A stretch of 64,000 nt of DNA, taken from the NCBI RefSeq assembly GCF_004011805.1, contig NZ_RCHJ01000006.1:310001-374000 (forward strand), written 5' to 3'. The notes below the pieces were generated by a model. The model worked only from the letters and a program-made list of their open reading frames with translations, searched no databases and was not told the origin of the DNA. Made by a program: the position numbers and the translations under genes. Of the stretch, positions 40,456 through 48,613 are shown piece by piece (the stretch's first letter is position 1; each line of letters opens with the position of its first letter). The stretch comes from Piscinibacter defluvii (GTDB taxonomy: Bacteria > Pseudomonadota > Gammaproteobacteria > Burkholderiales > Burkholderiaceae_C).

Positions 40456-41025
40456 ATGACGAAGCCTTCCCTGATCGCCCTGGCCCTGTTCGCCGCCGCC
40501 GGCCTCGCCCGTGCCGAGAGCGCCACCTACAGCGTGGATCCCTCGCACACCTTCGTGACCTTCGAGGCGCTGCACTTCGGCACCTCGACCATCCGCGGCC
40601 GCTTCGACCGCAAGGAAGGTTCGGTCACGTTCGACCGTGCCGCCAAGAACGGCAAGGCCGAGATCACCATCGACATCGGCTCCATCAGCACCGGCGTGGC
40701 GCCGCTGGACACCCACCTGAAGAGCAAGGACTTCTTCAACGCCGCCGAACACGGCAGCGCGAAGTTCGTGGCCGACAAGTTCGCCTTCAATGGCGACAAG
40801 GTCAGCGAGATCGGCGGCACCCTCACGATGCTGGGCAAGAGCGCGCCGGTCACGCTGAAGGCCAACAACTTCAACTGCTACAACAACCCGATGTTCAAGC
40901 GCGAGGTCTGCGGCGGCGACTTCGAGACCACCATCGCGCGCAGCCAGTGGGGCATGAGCTACGGCCTGCCGGGCATCCCCGACAACATCCGCCTGCTGAT
41001 CCAGATCGAGGCGATCAAGCAGTGA
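40456..41025 (+). CDS. YceI family periplasmic protein (copy 2)
   Basis: A 189-residue protein with signal peptide MTKPSLIALALFAAAGLARA and a full YceI domain (YSVDPSHTFVTFEALHFGTS opening, LTMLGKSAPVTLKANNFNCY in the middle). It has two cysteines (NFNCYNNP and REVCGGDFE) that copy 3 shares, suggesting a conserved disulfide. 52 bases separate it from copy 1. Confidence 0.93.
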   Translation: MTKPSLIALALFAAAGLARAESATYSVDPSHTFVTFEALHFGTSTIRGRFDRKEGSVTFDRAAKNGKAEITIDIGSISTGVAPLDTHLKSKDFFNAAEHGSAKFVADKFAFNGDKVSEIGGTLTMLGKSAPVTLKANNFNCYNNPMFKREVCGGDFETTIARSQWGMSYGLPGIPDNIRLLIQIEAIKQ

Positions 41026-41047
41026 GCGGCACGGGCGGCGACCGGCC

Positions 41048-41611
41048 ATGATCCGCGCCGCCGCGCTGGGCCTGCTGGCCTGCGCCGCGACGGCCGCCGT
41101 CGCGGCCGACTACCGGCTCGACCCGTCGCACAGCTTCGTCCAGTTCGAGGTGCTGCACTTCGGCACCTCGTCGCTGCGCGGTCGCCTGGGCCCGCTGGTC
41201 GGCAGCGCGACGCTGGACGCCGCGGCCGGCCGCGGACGGGTCGGCCTGGCGATCCCGCTGGCCAGCCTGTCGACCGGCTGGCCGCCGCTCGACCGGCGGC
41301 TGCGCGAGGCGGACCTGTTCGACGCGGCCGCATACCCGGAGGCCTATTTCGTCGCCGAACGCTTCGTGTTCGACGGCGGCACGCTGCGCGAGGTGCGCGG
41401 CGAACTCACGCTGCGCGGGCAGGCGCGCGTGGTGGCGCTGCGTGCGCTGCGCTTCGGCTGCCGCGCCGACCCCGAGGCCGGCCGCGAGCGCTGCGGCGGC
41501 GACTTCGAGGCCGAGCTGCGCCGCAGCGACTTCGGCATGACCTTCGGCCTGCCGCTGGTGGCCGACCGCGTTCGCCTGCAGGTGCAGGTCGAGGCGCTGC
41601 GCGAACCCTGA
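41048..41611 (+). CDS. YceI family periplasmic protein (copy 3)
   Basis: A 187-residue paralogue of copy 2, sharing the opening (YRLDPSHSFVQFEVLHFGTS), the LSTGWPPLD turn (LSTGVAPLD-like in copy 2) and the Cys pair (RFGCRADP, RERCGGDFE). Signal peptide MIRAAALGLLACAATAAVAA. It starts 22 bases after copy 2. Higher Arg and GC content than copy 2 suggests faster drift after duplication. Last gene of the cytochrome b561/YceI run. Confidence 0.92.
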   Translation: MIRAAALGLLACAATAAVAADYRLDPSHSFVQFEVLHFGTSSLRGRLGPLVGSATLDAAAGRGRVGLAIPLASLSTGWPPLDRRLREADLFDAAAYPEAYFVAERFVFDGGTLREVRGELTLRGQARVVALRALRFGCRADPEAGRERCGGDFEAELRRSDFGMTFGLPLVADRVRLQVQVEALREP

Positions 41612-41629
41612 TCCGCCGTGCACATCGGC

Positions 41630-41647
41630 CCGCGGGGAAACCCGCGG
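41630..41647 (+). terminator. GAAA-tetraloop hairpin after the YceI genes
   Basis: CCGCGGG-GAAA-CCCGCGG is a perfect 7-bp stem with a stable GNRA loop, 18 bases after the last YceI stop. No T-run follows, so it may act as a weak or Rho-assisted terminator or simply protect the 3' end. Confidence 0.4.
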
Positions 41648-41677
41648 TCCGACAACTTGTCGCATCGTCCGACAAGT
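41647..41677. promoter_or_regulatory. Overlapping palindromic operator upstream of dctP
   Basis: Two nested symmetric elements share half-sites. CGACAACTTGTCG (41650-41662) is an odd palindrome. ACTTGTCG (41655-41662) pairs with CGACAAGT (41670-41677) as a perfect 8-bp inverted repeat with a 7-bp spacer. GTCCGACAA recurs at a 20-bp period (41647 and 41667). The site ends 20 bp before a possible -35, as expected for a GntR- or similar-family regulator of the TRAP operon. No such regulator gene is adjacent. Confidence 0.5.
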
Positions 41678-41696
41678 TCCCCGGGGAAAGCTCCAC

Positions 41697-41725
41697 TTGT
41701 GAATCGGCGTTCCTGATTCGATAGT
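41697..41725 (+). promoter_or_regulatory. Probable dctP promoter
   Basis: TTGTGA (41697-41702) and GATAGT (41720-41725) with a 17-bp spacer, each 4 of 6 matches to the sigma-70 hexamers, lie about 65 bases before the dctP ATG and just after the palindromic operator. Confidence 0.4.
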
Positions 41726-41789
41726 CTTTCGCGCTCGGCTTGGCGCCTCACCGCCGGGCCCCATCCACCGACATCAGGAGACACGCCTC

Positions 41790-42896
41790 ATGAGCAAGAA
41801 GACCCCGACGCCCGCCCCGCGCCGCCGCTTCCTCAAGACCGCCGCCGTCGGCGGTGCGCTGGCCGCGCCGATGGTCTCGCAGGCGCAGACCACTTCGTTG
41901 CGCTTCCAGAGCACCTGGCCGACCAAGGACATCTTCCACGAGTACGCGCTCGACTTCGCGAAGAAGGTCAACGACATGGCCGGCGGCCGGCTGAAGATCG
42001 AGGTGCTGCCCGCCGGCGCGGTGGTGCCGGCGTTCCAGCTGCTCGAGGGCGTGGCCAAGGGCACGCTGGACGGCGGCCACGGCGTGGTGGCCTACCACTA
42101 CGGCAAGAACTCGGCGCTGGCGCTGTGGGGTTCCGGCCCCGCCTTCGGCATGGACCCGAACATGCTGCTGGCGTGGCACTACTACGGCGGCGGCAAGGCG
42201 CTGCTGGACGAGATCTACAAGTCGATCAACGTCGACGTGGTGTCCTTCCTGTACGGCCCGATGCCGACCCAGCCCTTCGGCTGGTTCAAGAAGCCGATCG
42301 CCCGCGTCGAGGACGTGAAGGGCACCAAGTTCCGCACCGTCGGCCTGGCGGTGGACATGTACACCGACATGGGCGCGGCGGTGAACCCGCTGCCCGGCGG
42401 CGAGATCGTGCCGGCGCTGGACCGCGGCCTGATCGACGGCGCCGAGTTCAACAACGCCTCCAGCGACCGCCTGCTCGGCTTCCCCGACGTGGTGAAGAAC
42501 TGCATGCTGCAGAGCTTCCACCAGAGCGGCGAGCAGTTCGAGATCCTGTTCAACAAGGGCAAGTACGACGCGCTGCCCGCCGAGCTCAAGGCGATGATCG
42601 ACTACGCCGTGCAGGCCGCCAGCGCCGACATGAGCTGGAAGGCGATCCAGCGCAACTCGCAGGACTACATCGAGCTGAAGAAGGCCGGTGTCAACTTCTA
42701 CAAGACGCCCGACGCCGTGCTGCGCGCCCAGCTCGCCGCCTGGGACAAGATCATGGAGAAGAAGGGCGGCGAGAACGCGCTGTTCAAGAAGGTGCTGGAC
42801 AGCCAGCGCGCCTTCGCGCAGCGCGCCGGCTCGTGGCAGAACGACTACATGGTCGACTTCAAGATGGCCTACAACCACTACTTCGGCAAGAAGTAG
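41790..42896 (+). CDS. dctP: TRAP transporter substrate-binding protein DctP
   Basis: A 368-residue periplasmic binding protein. The N terminus has a twin-arginine-type signal (RRRFLKTAAVGGALA), so it may be exported folded. The DctP fold follows (FQSTWPTKDIFHEYALDFAK; the conserved Arg region FRTVGLAVDMYTDMGAA near residue 180). This subtype, with HYYGGGKALLDEIYKSINVD, is often found with organic or 2-oxo acids, but the ligand here cannot be deduced. CAGGAG precedes the ATG. First gene of the dctPQM operon, followed by a hairpin that could raise its expression over dctQM. Confidence 0.92.
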   Translation: MSKKTPTPAPRRRFLKTAAVGGALAAPMVSQAQTTSLRFQSTWPTKDIFHEYALDFAKKVNDMAGGRLKIEVLPAGAVVPAFQLLEGVAKGTLDGGHGVVAYHYGKNSALALWGSGPAFGMDPNMLLAWHYYGGGKALLDEIYKSINVDVVSFLYGPMPTQPFGWFKKPIARVEDVKGTKFRTVGLAVDMYTDMGAAVNPLPGGEIVPALDRGLIDGAEFNNASSDRLLGFPDVVKNCMLQSFHQSGEQFEILFNKGKYDALPAELKAMIDYAVQAASADMSWKAIQRNSQDYIELKKAGVNFYKTPDAVLRAQLAAWDKIMEKKGGENALFKKVLDSQRAFAQRAGSWQNDYMVDFKMAYNHYFGKK

Positions 42897-42916
42897 GAGG
42901 CGTCGCTCCAACACGG

Positions 42917-42946
42917 GGCCACCGGTCGACAATGCGGCCGGTGGCC
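42917..42946 (+). terminator. Intra-operon hairpin between dctP and dctQ
   Basis: GGCCACCGG (42917-42925) and CCGGTGGCC (42938-42946) form a perfect 9-bp stem with a 12-nt loop, followed by TCTTCGTTT. It probably acts as a partial terminator, giving excess binding protein over the membrane subunits, as seen in many binding-protein transport operons. Confidence 0.55.
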
Positions 42947-42975
42947 TCTTCGTTTGAACGGCCCGGGGAAAGCGT

Positions 42976-43599
42976 ATGCAGAAACTCCTGCTGGCGGTCG
43001 ACCGCCTGTCCACCTGGATCGGCCAGGCCTTCGCCTGGCTGATCGTGGCGCTCACCTTCCTGATCACCTACGAGGTGTTCTCGCGCTACGTGCTCAACGA
43101 GCCGCACGACTGGAACCTGAACGTCCAGATCATGCTGTACGGCACGCTGTTCATGATGGCCGGCGCCTACACGCTCTCGAAGAACGGCCATGTGCGCGGC
43201 GACGTGCTGTACGGCTTCTTCCGGCCGCGCACGCAGGCCACGATCGACCTGCTGCTGTACATCGTGTTCTTCCTGCCGGGCATCGTCGCGCTCACCTACG
43301 CGGGCTGGACCTACGCGAACGAGGCGCTCGCGATCCGCGAGAAGACCTTCTCCGCCACGCCGCTGCCGCTGTACCCGTTCAAGTTCGTGATCCCGTTCGC
43401 CGGCGCGATGCTGCTGCTGCAGGGCATCGTCGAGATCGTGCGCTGCGCGACCTGCCTGCGTGACGGCGACTGGCCCTCGCGCGAACAGGACGTGGAGGAG
43501 GTCGACGTCGACAAGCTCAAGGAGATGGTGCACGTCAAGGACGAGGACATCGCCGCGCTGGACAAGTACGTCACCCACGAAGCGGGGAGCAAGCCGTGA
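42976..43599 (+). CDS. dctQ: TRAP transporter small permease DctQ
   Basis: The 207-residue small membrane subunit of the TRAP transporter, with four helices (QAFAWLIVALTFLITYEVFS, VQIMLYGTLFMMAGAYTLSK, IDLLLYIVFFLPGIVALTYA, FVIPFAGAMLLLQGIVEIVR). The C-terminal ~45 residues are hydrophilic and acidic (DVEEVDVDKLKEMVHVKDED), longer than in typical DctQ. Its stop overlaps the dctM GTG start as GTGA, so the two are made together. Confidence 0.92.
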   Translation: MQKLLLAVDRLSTWIGQAFAWLIVALTFLITYEVFSRYVLNEPHDWNLNVQIMLYGTLFMMAGAYTLSKNGHVRGDVLYGFFRPRTQATIDLLLYIVFFLPGIVALTYAGWTYANEALAIREKTFSATPLPLYPFKFVIPFAGAMLLLQGIVEIVRCATCLRDGDWPSREQDVEEVDVDKLKEMVHVKDEDIAALDKYVTHEAGSKP

Positions 43600-45596
43600 A
43601 GATCCGCAAGGAACTCTGGTTCGGCTTCATCATCATGGGGCTGATCATCGCCGGCACGGCGGTGATGCTGCTGTCGGCCGACAAGATCACCAACGGCCAC
43701 ATCGGCCTGATGATGCTGGCCCTGGTGGTGGTGGCCATCATGCTGGGCTTCCCGACCGCGTTCACGCTGATGGGCATGGGCATGCTCTTCACCTGGATCG
43801 CCTACGAGGAGGACACCACCAAGACGCTCGACCTGATGGTGCAGTCGGCCTTCAAGGTGATGAGCAACGACGTGCTCATCTCGATCCCGCTGTTCGTGTT
43901 CATGGGCTACCTTGTCGAGCGCGCGAACCTGATCGAGAAGCTGTTCCGCTCGCTGCACCTGATGCTGGCGCGCGTGCCGGGCTCGCTGGCGGTGGCCACG
44001 CTCTTCACCTGCGCGGTGTTCGCCACCGCCACCGGCATCGTCGGCGCGGTGGTCACGCTGATGGGCCTGCTCGCGCTGCCGCAGATGCTCAAGGGCGGCT
44101 ACGACGTGCGGCTGTCGGCCGGCGCGATCACCGCCGGTGGCTGCCTGGGCATCCTGATCCCGCCCTCGGTGCTGCTGATCGTCTACGGCGCGACCGCCGG
44201 CGTCTCGGTGGTGCAGCTGTACGCCGGCGCGTTCTTCCCCGGCATCATGCTGGCCGGCCTGTACGTGTTGTACGTGATCATCCTGGCCAAGCTGAAGCCG
44301 TCGCTGGCGCCGCCGCTGTCGGAGGAGGCGCGCTTCGTGCCGCTGCCGCCGCTGACGCAGCGCATCTCGGAGACGGTGTCCAACCGCGCGCTGCCGGCCT
44401 TGCTGCTGGCACTGAAGGGCTCGCGCAACGCCGGCGTGCCGGCCGGCTACATCCTGCGCCAGCTCGGCATCGCGCTGCTGCCGGCGCTGGTGTTCGCGGC
44501 GGTGGCGGCGCTGTCCTATGTCGCCGCGACCAGCCCGAGCGAGGCGGTGGCCGCCAGGCAGAGCGGCGCGCTGGCCGAGCCCGGCGGCGGGGTCCAGGAG
44601 CCGCCGAGCACCGGCGGCCTGCAGGAGCCGCCCGGGGCCGGCGGCCTGCAGGAGCCGCCGGGCGCGGGTGGGGTGCAGGAGCCGCCCGGGGCCGGCGGGC
44701 TGAAGGAGCCGCCAGGCGCGTCCAGCGGGCTGAGCGAGCCGCCGGGTGCCACCGGCGCGGTGCAGGAGCCACCGGGCGCCGGCGGGCTGAAGGAGCCCGG
44801 TGCGGCCGGCGCCAGCGAGGCGGCCCCGGCGGCCGAGCGCAAGCCGGCCAGCCGCGGCTTCTGGATCGGCTTCGGCGTCGGCCTGGCTGCGCTGGTCGGC
44901 CTGTACGCGCTGCTCAGCTTCCAGCGCCTCGAGGTGTTCAAGATGCTGCTGGCGAGCTTCTTCCCGCTCGTCATCCTGATCCTGGCGGTGCTCGGCTCGA
45001 TCGTCTTCGGCCTGGCCACGCCGACCGAGGCGGCGGCGGTCGGTGCGTTCGGCGGCTTCGTGCTCGCCGCGGCCTACCGGCAGCTGAACCTGCAGATGGT
45101 CAAGGAATCGGTGTTCCTCACCGCCAAGACCAGCGCGATGGTGTGCTGGCTGTTCGTCGGCAGTGCGATCTTCTCGGCCGCCTTCGCGCTGCTGGGCGGG
45201 CAGGAGCTGGTCGAGCGCTGGGTCATGTCGATGAACCTCACGAAGACCCAGTTCCTCGTGCTCAGCCAGGTGATCATCTTCATCCTCGGCTGGCCGCTGG
45301 AGTGGACGGAGATCATCGTCATCTTCATGCCGATCTTCATCCCGCTGCTGGACAACTTCGGCGTCGACCCGCTGTTCTTCGGCCTGCTCGTCGCGCTGAA
45401 CCTGCAGACCGCCTTCCTCAGCCCGCCGGTGGCGATGGCGGCGTTCTACCTCAAGGGCGTGAGCCCGCCGCACGTGACGCTGAACCAGATCTTCGCCGGC
45501 ATGCTGCCCTTCATGGGCATCCAGGTGCTGGCGATCTTCCTGCTCTACATCTTCCCGGAGATCGGGATGTGGCTGCCGCAGGTGCTCTACAAGTAA
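43596..45596 (+). CDS. dctM: TRAP transporter large permease DctM with a Pro/Gly-rich repeat insertion
   Basis: The 666-residue large membrane subunit that carries the Na+-coupled translocation path. It starts with GTG (GTGA overlap with dctQ). Family signatures include MLGFPTAFTLMGMGMLF, TGIVGAVVTLMGLLALPQML and ITAGGCLGILIPPSVLLIVY. Between two extra helices (ending near residue 320 and starting near 420) lies a repeat of 9-10-residue units of the form GG(L/V)(Q/K)EPPGA at residues 331-404. Even allowing for the larger subclass of DctM (about 590), the protein is long because of this insert. The flanking membrane core is intact, so the transporter should work. Confidence 0.9.
   Translation: MKIRKELWFGFIIMGLIIAGTAVMLLSADKITNGHIGLMMLALVVVAIMLGFPTAFTLMGMGMLFTWIAYEEDTTKTLDLMVQSAFKVMSNDVLISIPLFVFMGYLVERANLIEKLFRSLHLMLARVPGSLAVATLFTCAVFATATGIVGAVVTLMGLLALPQMLKGGYDVRLSAGAITAGGCLGILIPPSVLLIVYGATAGVSVVQLYAGAFFPGIMLAGLYVLYVIILAKLKPSLAPPLSEEARFVPLPPLTQRISETVSNRALPALLLALKGSRNAGVPAGYILRQLGIALLPALVFAAVAALSYVAATSPSEAVAARQSGALAEPGGGVQEPPSTGGLQEPPGAGGLQEPPGAGGVQEPPGAGGLKEPPGASSGLSEPPGATGAVQEPPGAGGLKEPGAAGASEAAPAAERKPASRGFWIGFGVGLAALVGLYALLSFQRLEVFKMLLASFFPLVILILAVLGSIVFGLATPTEAAAVGAFGGFVLAAAYRQLNLQMVKESVFLTAKTSAMVCWLFVGSAIFSAAFALLGGQELVERWVMSMNLTKTQFLVLSQVIIFILGWPLEWTEIIVIFMPIFIPLLDNFGVDPLFFGLLVALNLQTAFLSPPVAMAAFYLKGVSPPHVTLNQIFAGMLPFMGIQVLAIFLLYIFPEIGMWLPQVLYK
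44586..44807 (+). repeat. Eight in-frame 27-30-bp repeats inside dctM
   Basis: Units at 44586, 44613, 44640, 44667, 44694, 44721, 44751 and 44781 encode GGVQEPPST, GGLQEPPGA (twice), GGVQEPPGA, GGLKEPPGA, SSGLSEPPGA, TGAVQEPPGA and GGLKEPGAA. All are multiples of three bases, so copy-number change keeps the frame. The third and central units are nearly identical in DNA, a sign of recent expansion. Confidence 0.9.
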
Positions 45597-45630
45597 GCGG
45601 CTGAGAAGGACGGCGCGCGAGAATGGGCCC

Positions 45631-47007
45631 ATGAACGCTCCCTCGCGCGCCCGGGTCGCGGCGCTGATCGCCGGCCTCGAAGCCGGCCTGCTGGAACGCA
45701 GCGCCGCGGCGCGGCTGGTGCTGCTGGCGGCGCTGGCCGGCGAGCATGTGCTGCTGATCGGCCCGCCGGGCACCGCCAAGAGCGAGCTGGCGCGGCGCCT
45801 GCACCGCTGCTTCGCGGGCAGCCCGTTCTTCGAGCGGCTGCTCACGCGCTTCACCACGCCCGAGGAACTGTTCGGCCCGCTGTCGCTGAAGGCGCTGGAG
45901 GACGACCGCTACGAGCGCCTGGTCGACGGCTACCTGCCGCGCGCCGGCATCGCCTTCCTCGACGAGGTGTTCAAGGCCAACTCGGCGATCCTCAATGCCC
46001 TGCTGACGCTGCTCAACGAACGCGAGTTCGACAACGGCCCGACACGCGAGCGCACCCCGCTGGTCAGCGTGGTCGGCGCGAGCAACGAGGTGCCGGGCGA
46101 GGAGGCGCTGCTCGCCTTCTTCGACCGCTTCCTGGTGCGTGTGCCGGTCTCGGGGGTCGGCGAGGCGAGCTTCGGCGCGCTGCTGACGCTCGCGCCGGCC
46201 GCACCGCCGGCCGTCGAGCCGGTCTCGCCGCAGGAGCTGCGCGGCTGGCTGGCCGCGCGCGAGGCGGTGGTGCTGGGCCCGGACAGCATCGAGGCGCTGC
46301 ACGCGCTGCGCCGGGCCGCGGCCGCCCAGGGCATCGTCGTGTCGGACCGGCGCTGGCGCCAGCTGGTCGGGCTGCTGCGCAGCGCCGCCTTCCTGGAGGG
46401 CCGCACGCAGGTCGAGCCGCTGGACCTGTGGCTGGTGCCCTACGTGATCGCGGCGCAGCCGGCGCAGGTGCCTGCGCTGCAGGACTGGTTCGTGCGCGAA
46501 CCGGCGCAGGCCGAGCCGCAGGACGCGCCCTGGCTCACGCGCGCCGTCGAGGCCTTCGAGAAGCAGCTCGAGCTGGAGGCCACGCTCCCGGCCGACGACG
46601 GCGACGATGCGGCCGGCAAGCTCGCGCTGGCGCGCGCCGTCGGCGGCAGCGCCGAGGGCGGGCTGCTGCGCATCGTCTCGGCCACGCTGGAGCAGCAGCT
46701 GCGGCGGCGCTGGAGCCCGGTGCATATCGCGGCCCGGCTCGCGCAGCTCGACGAACTCATCGGGCGTGCCGGCGCGCCGCTGCCCGGGCTGCGCGCAGCG
46801 CTCGCCGCGCTCGAGGCCGCGCTGGCGAAGCGCCTGTGGCTGCCGCCCGAGCTGGCACAGCAGCTGCGCGCCAACCGACAGGCCACGCTGGCCACGCTCG
46901 AGGCGCTGCTCGATCGCCTGGCCGCGGTGCGCGCCGGCTTCGCGGCGCTGCCGCAGGATGAGCAGCTGCCGGCCACGGTGCCCGAGCCGGTCGCGCTGGG
47001 GGCATGA
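45631..47007 (+). CDS. MoxR-family AAA+ ATPase (RavA-like)
   Basis: A 458-residue AAA+ ATPase. The Walker A motif is GPPGTAKSE (~44-52), Walker B is IAFLDEVFKA, and the sensor and arginine-finger regions follow (VVGASNEVPGEEALLAFFDR, containing the RavA-like GASNE motif). The C-terminal third is helical. MoxR proteins act as chaperones with a VWA-domain partner; the partner gene overlaps the stop here by four bases. RavA/ViaA are the nearest well-known pair, linked to respiratory complexes. A -10-like GAGAAT ends 6 nt before the ATG with no Shine-Dalgarno. Confidence 0.9.
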   Translation: MNAPSRARVAALIAGLEAGLLERSAAARLVLLAALAGEHVLLIGPPGTAKSELARRLHRCFAGSPFFERLLTRFTTPEELFGPLSLKALEDDRYERLVDGYLPRAGIAFLDEVFKANSAILNALLTLLNEREFDNGPTRERTPLVSVVGASNEVPGEEALLAFFDRFLVRVPVSGVGEASFGALLTLAPAAPPAVEPVSPQELRGWLAAREAVVLGPDSIEALHALRRAAAAQGIVVSDRRWRQLVGLLRSAAFLEGRTQVEPLDLWLVPYVIAAQPAQVPALQDWFVREPAQAEPQDAPWLTRAVEAFEKQLELEATLPADDGDDAAGKLALARAVGGSAEGGLLRIVSATLEQQLRRRWSPVHIAARLAQLDELIGRAGAPLPGLRAALAALEAALAKRLWLPPELAQQLRANRQATLATLEALLDRLAAVRAGFAALPQDEQLPATVPEPVALGA

Positions 47008-48494
47008 ACCTCGACGCGCCGTACGACCGGCTCGAGGCGCTGCCGCGCACGCTGTGGCTGCCGGCGCTGGTCTGCTCGGCAGGCCGCAGCGAGGCCCGGC
47101 TGGCGCAGCTGCGCCCCTGGGCCGAGGCGCTCGAGCGCGGCGAGCTGCCCGCGGCGGCGCTCGACTTCGCCGACCCCGAGGCGCTCGCGCCGCTGCGCGC
47201 ATGCATCGGCGCGCTCGGCCTGCCCGCGCTGGCGCGCGGTGTGCCGGCACTGGCCGAGCAGGTGCTGCGCACGCTGCTGTGGCACCTCGACCGCATCGTC
47301 GACCACCAGCCGGCGCTCTCGCGCGCCGAGGCCATCGCGCGCGCGGCCGGCGAGTTCCACGCCGAGTGGCAGGTGCAGACCAGCGGCTGGGAGGAGCAGC
47401 TCGCGCTGCTGCGCGACCTGGGCGACCTGGCCACGCTGCGCTGGGACGAGCTGCGCGGCCGGCTCGCCGCCCGCGAGTGGCAGGAGGCGCGCCGGCTGGC
47501 GGCGCTGCTCGAGCACCTGCAGCCGCTGGCCGCGCTGATCGAGCGGCTCGGGCGCAGCGAACACGCGCCCGACGCCCCGCCGGCCGAGGCGCCGCACGCC
47601 AGCCCGGCGGCGCCGCGCGTGCCGCTGGCCGAACGCGTGACCCGGCTGCCCGACGCGCCGGGCGAGCTGCGCGGCATCCGCCACTCGGGCCGGCTCGAGC
47701 GCATGCTCGGCAGCGAGGCGATGCAGATCCGTCACCCGGTGCTGCACAAGCTGTGGCGCGCGCGCCTGGCCGAGAGCCGGCTGCTCACCTACGAGAGCGA
47801 GGCGCTGCTGGTGGAGCGGGTGCCGGACCCGTCGGGGCGCACGCCGGCCGCCGCGCGCGACGAGGCGCAGCCGCTGCAGCGCGGCCCGATGATCCTGGCG
47901 GTCGACACCTCGGGCTCGATGCGCGGCGCGCCGGAGAACATCGCCAAGGCGGCGGTGCTGCAGGCCTTGCGCGTGGCGCAGCGCGAGCGGCGCGGCTGCC
48001 TGCTGATCGCCTTCGGCGGACCGGGCGAGCTGGTCGAGCGCGAGCTGCGCGACGAGCGCGACCCGGCGGCCGGGCTCGACGCGCTGTTCGAACTGCTCGG
48101 GCAGTCGTTCGACGGCGGCACCGACGTGCAGGCGCCGATCGAGCGTGCCGTCGCGCGGGTGCACGAGGCACGCTGGCGCAGCGCCGACCTGCTGATCGTC
48201 AGCGACGGCGAGTTCGGCTGCACCCCGGCCACGCTGGCCGCGCTGGACGACGCGCGCCGCACGCTCGGCCTGCGCGTGCAGGGCATCCTGGTCGGCGACC
48301 GCGAGACGCTCGGCCTGCTCGACAGCTGCGACGAGGTGTTCTGGCTGCGCGACTGGCGCCGCTACGGCGATGCGGTGCCGCAGCGCGAGGCCTTCGTGCC
48401 GGTGCACACCGCGAGCCTGACGGCACTGTACTTCCCGAACGCGCTGCGCCCGCACGCCGCCGCCACCGCGGCCCGGCGCCCCGGCAAGCCGTGA
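47004..48494 (+). CDS. VWA-domain protein, partner of the MoxR ATPase (ViaA-like)
   Basis: A 496-residue protein with an N-terminal helical half and a C-terminal von Willebrand A domain from about residue 290. The metal-ion-dependent adhesion site is visible as AVDTSGSM, then GGTDVQAPI for the conserved Thr and LIVSDGEFG for the Asp. Cytoplasmic (no signal peptide). Its ATG overlaps the MoxR stop as ATGA, so the two are coupled and should form one complex. ViaA-like in length and layout; E. coli viaA is 483 residues. Confidence 0.9.
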   Translation: MNLDAPYDRLEALPRTLWLPALVCSAGRSEARLAQLRPWAEALERGELPAAALDFADPEALAPLRACIGALGLPALARGVPALAEQVLRTLLWHLDRIVDHQPALSRAEAIARAAGEFHAEWQVQTSGWEEQLALLRDLGDLATLRWDELRGRLAAREWQEARRLAALLEHLQPLAALIERLGRSEHAPDAPPAEAPHASPAAPRVPLAERVTRLPDAPGELRGIRHSGRLERMLGSEAMQIRHPVLHKLWRARLAESRLLTYESEALLVERVPDPSGRTPAAARDEAQPLQRGPMILAVDTSGSMRGAPENIAKAAVLQALRVAQRERRGCLLIAFGGPGELVERELRDERDPAAGLDALFELLGQSFDGGTDVQAPIERAVARVHEARWRSADLLIVSDGEFGCTPATLAALDDARRTLGLRVQGILVGDRETLGLLDSCDEVFWLRDWRRYGDAVPQREAFVPVHTASLTALYFPNALRPHAAATAARRPGKP

Positions 48495-48613
48495 CCAGAT
48501 GCTGCGCGGCCCGGGCCGCGCAGCCGGCGGCGACACAGTTCGACACGCGGGGTGACGCCGCTCGGGCATCGTTCGTGCCGCTGCGGCGCACGGCGCCGCA
48601 CAGGGAGGCAGTC

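Noticed and set aside
44586-44807. CRISPR-like or mobile repeat array.
   Set aside because: Units are contiguous without spacers, in frame and encode a simple peptide; it is a coding minisatellite.
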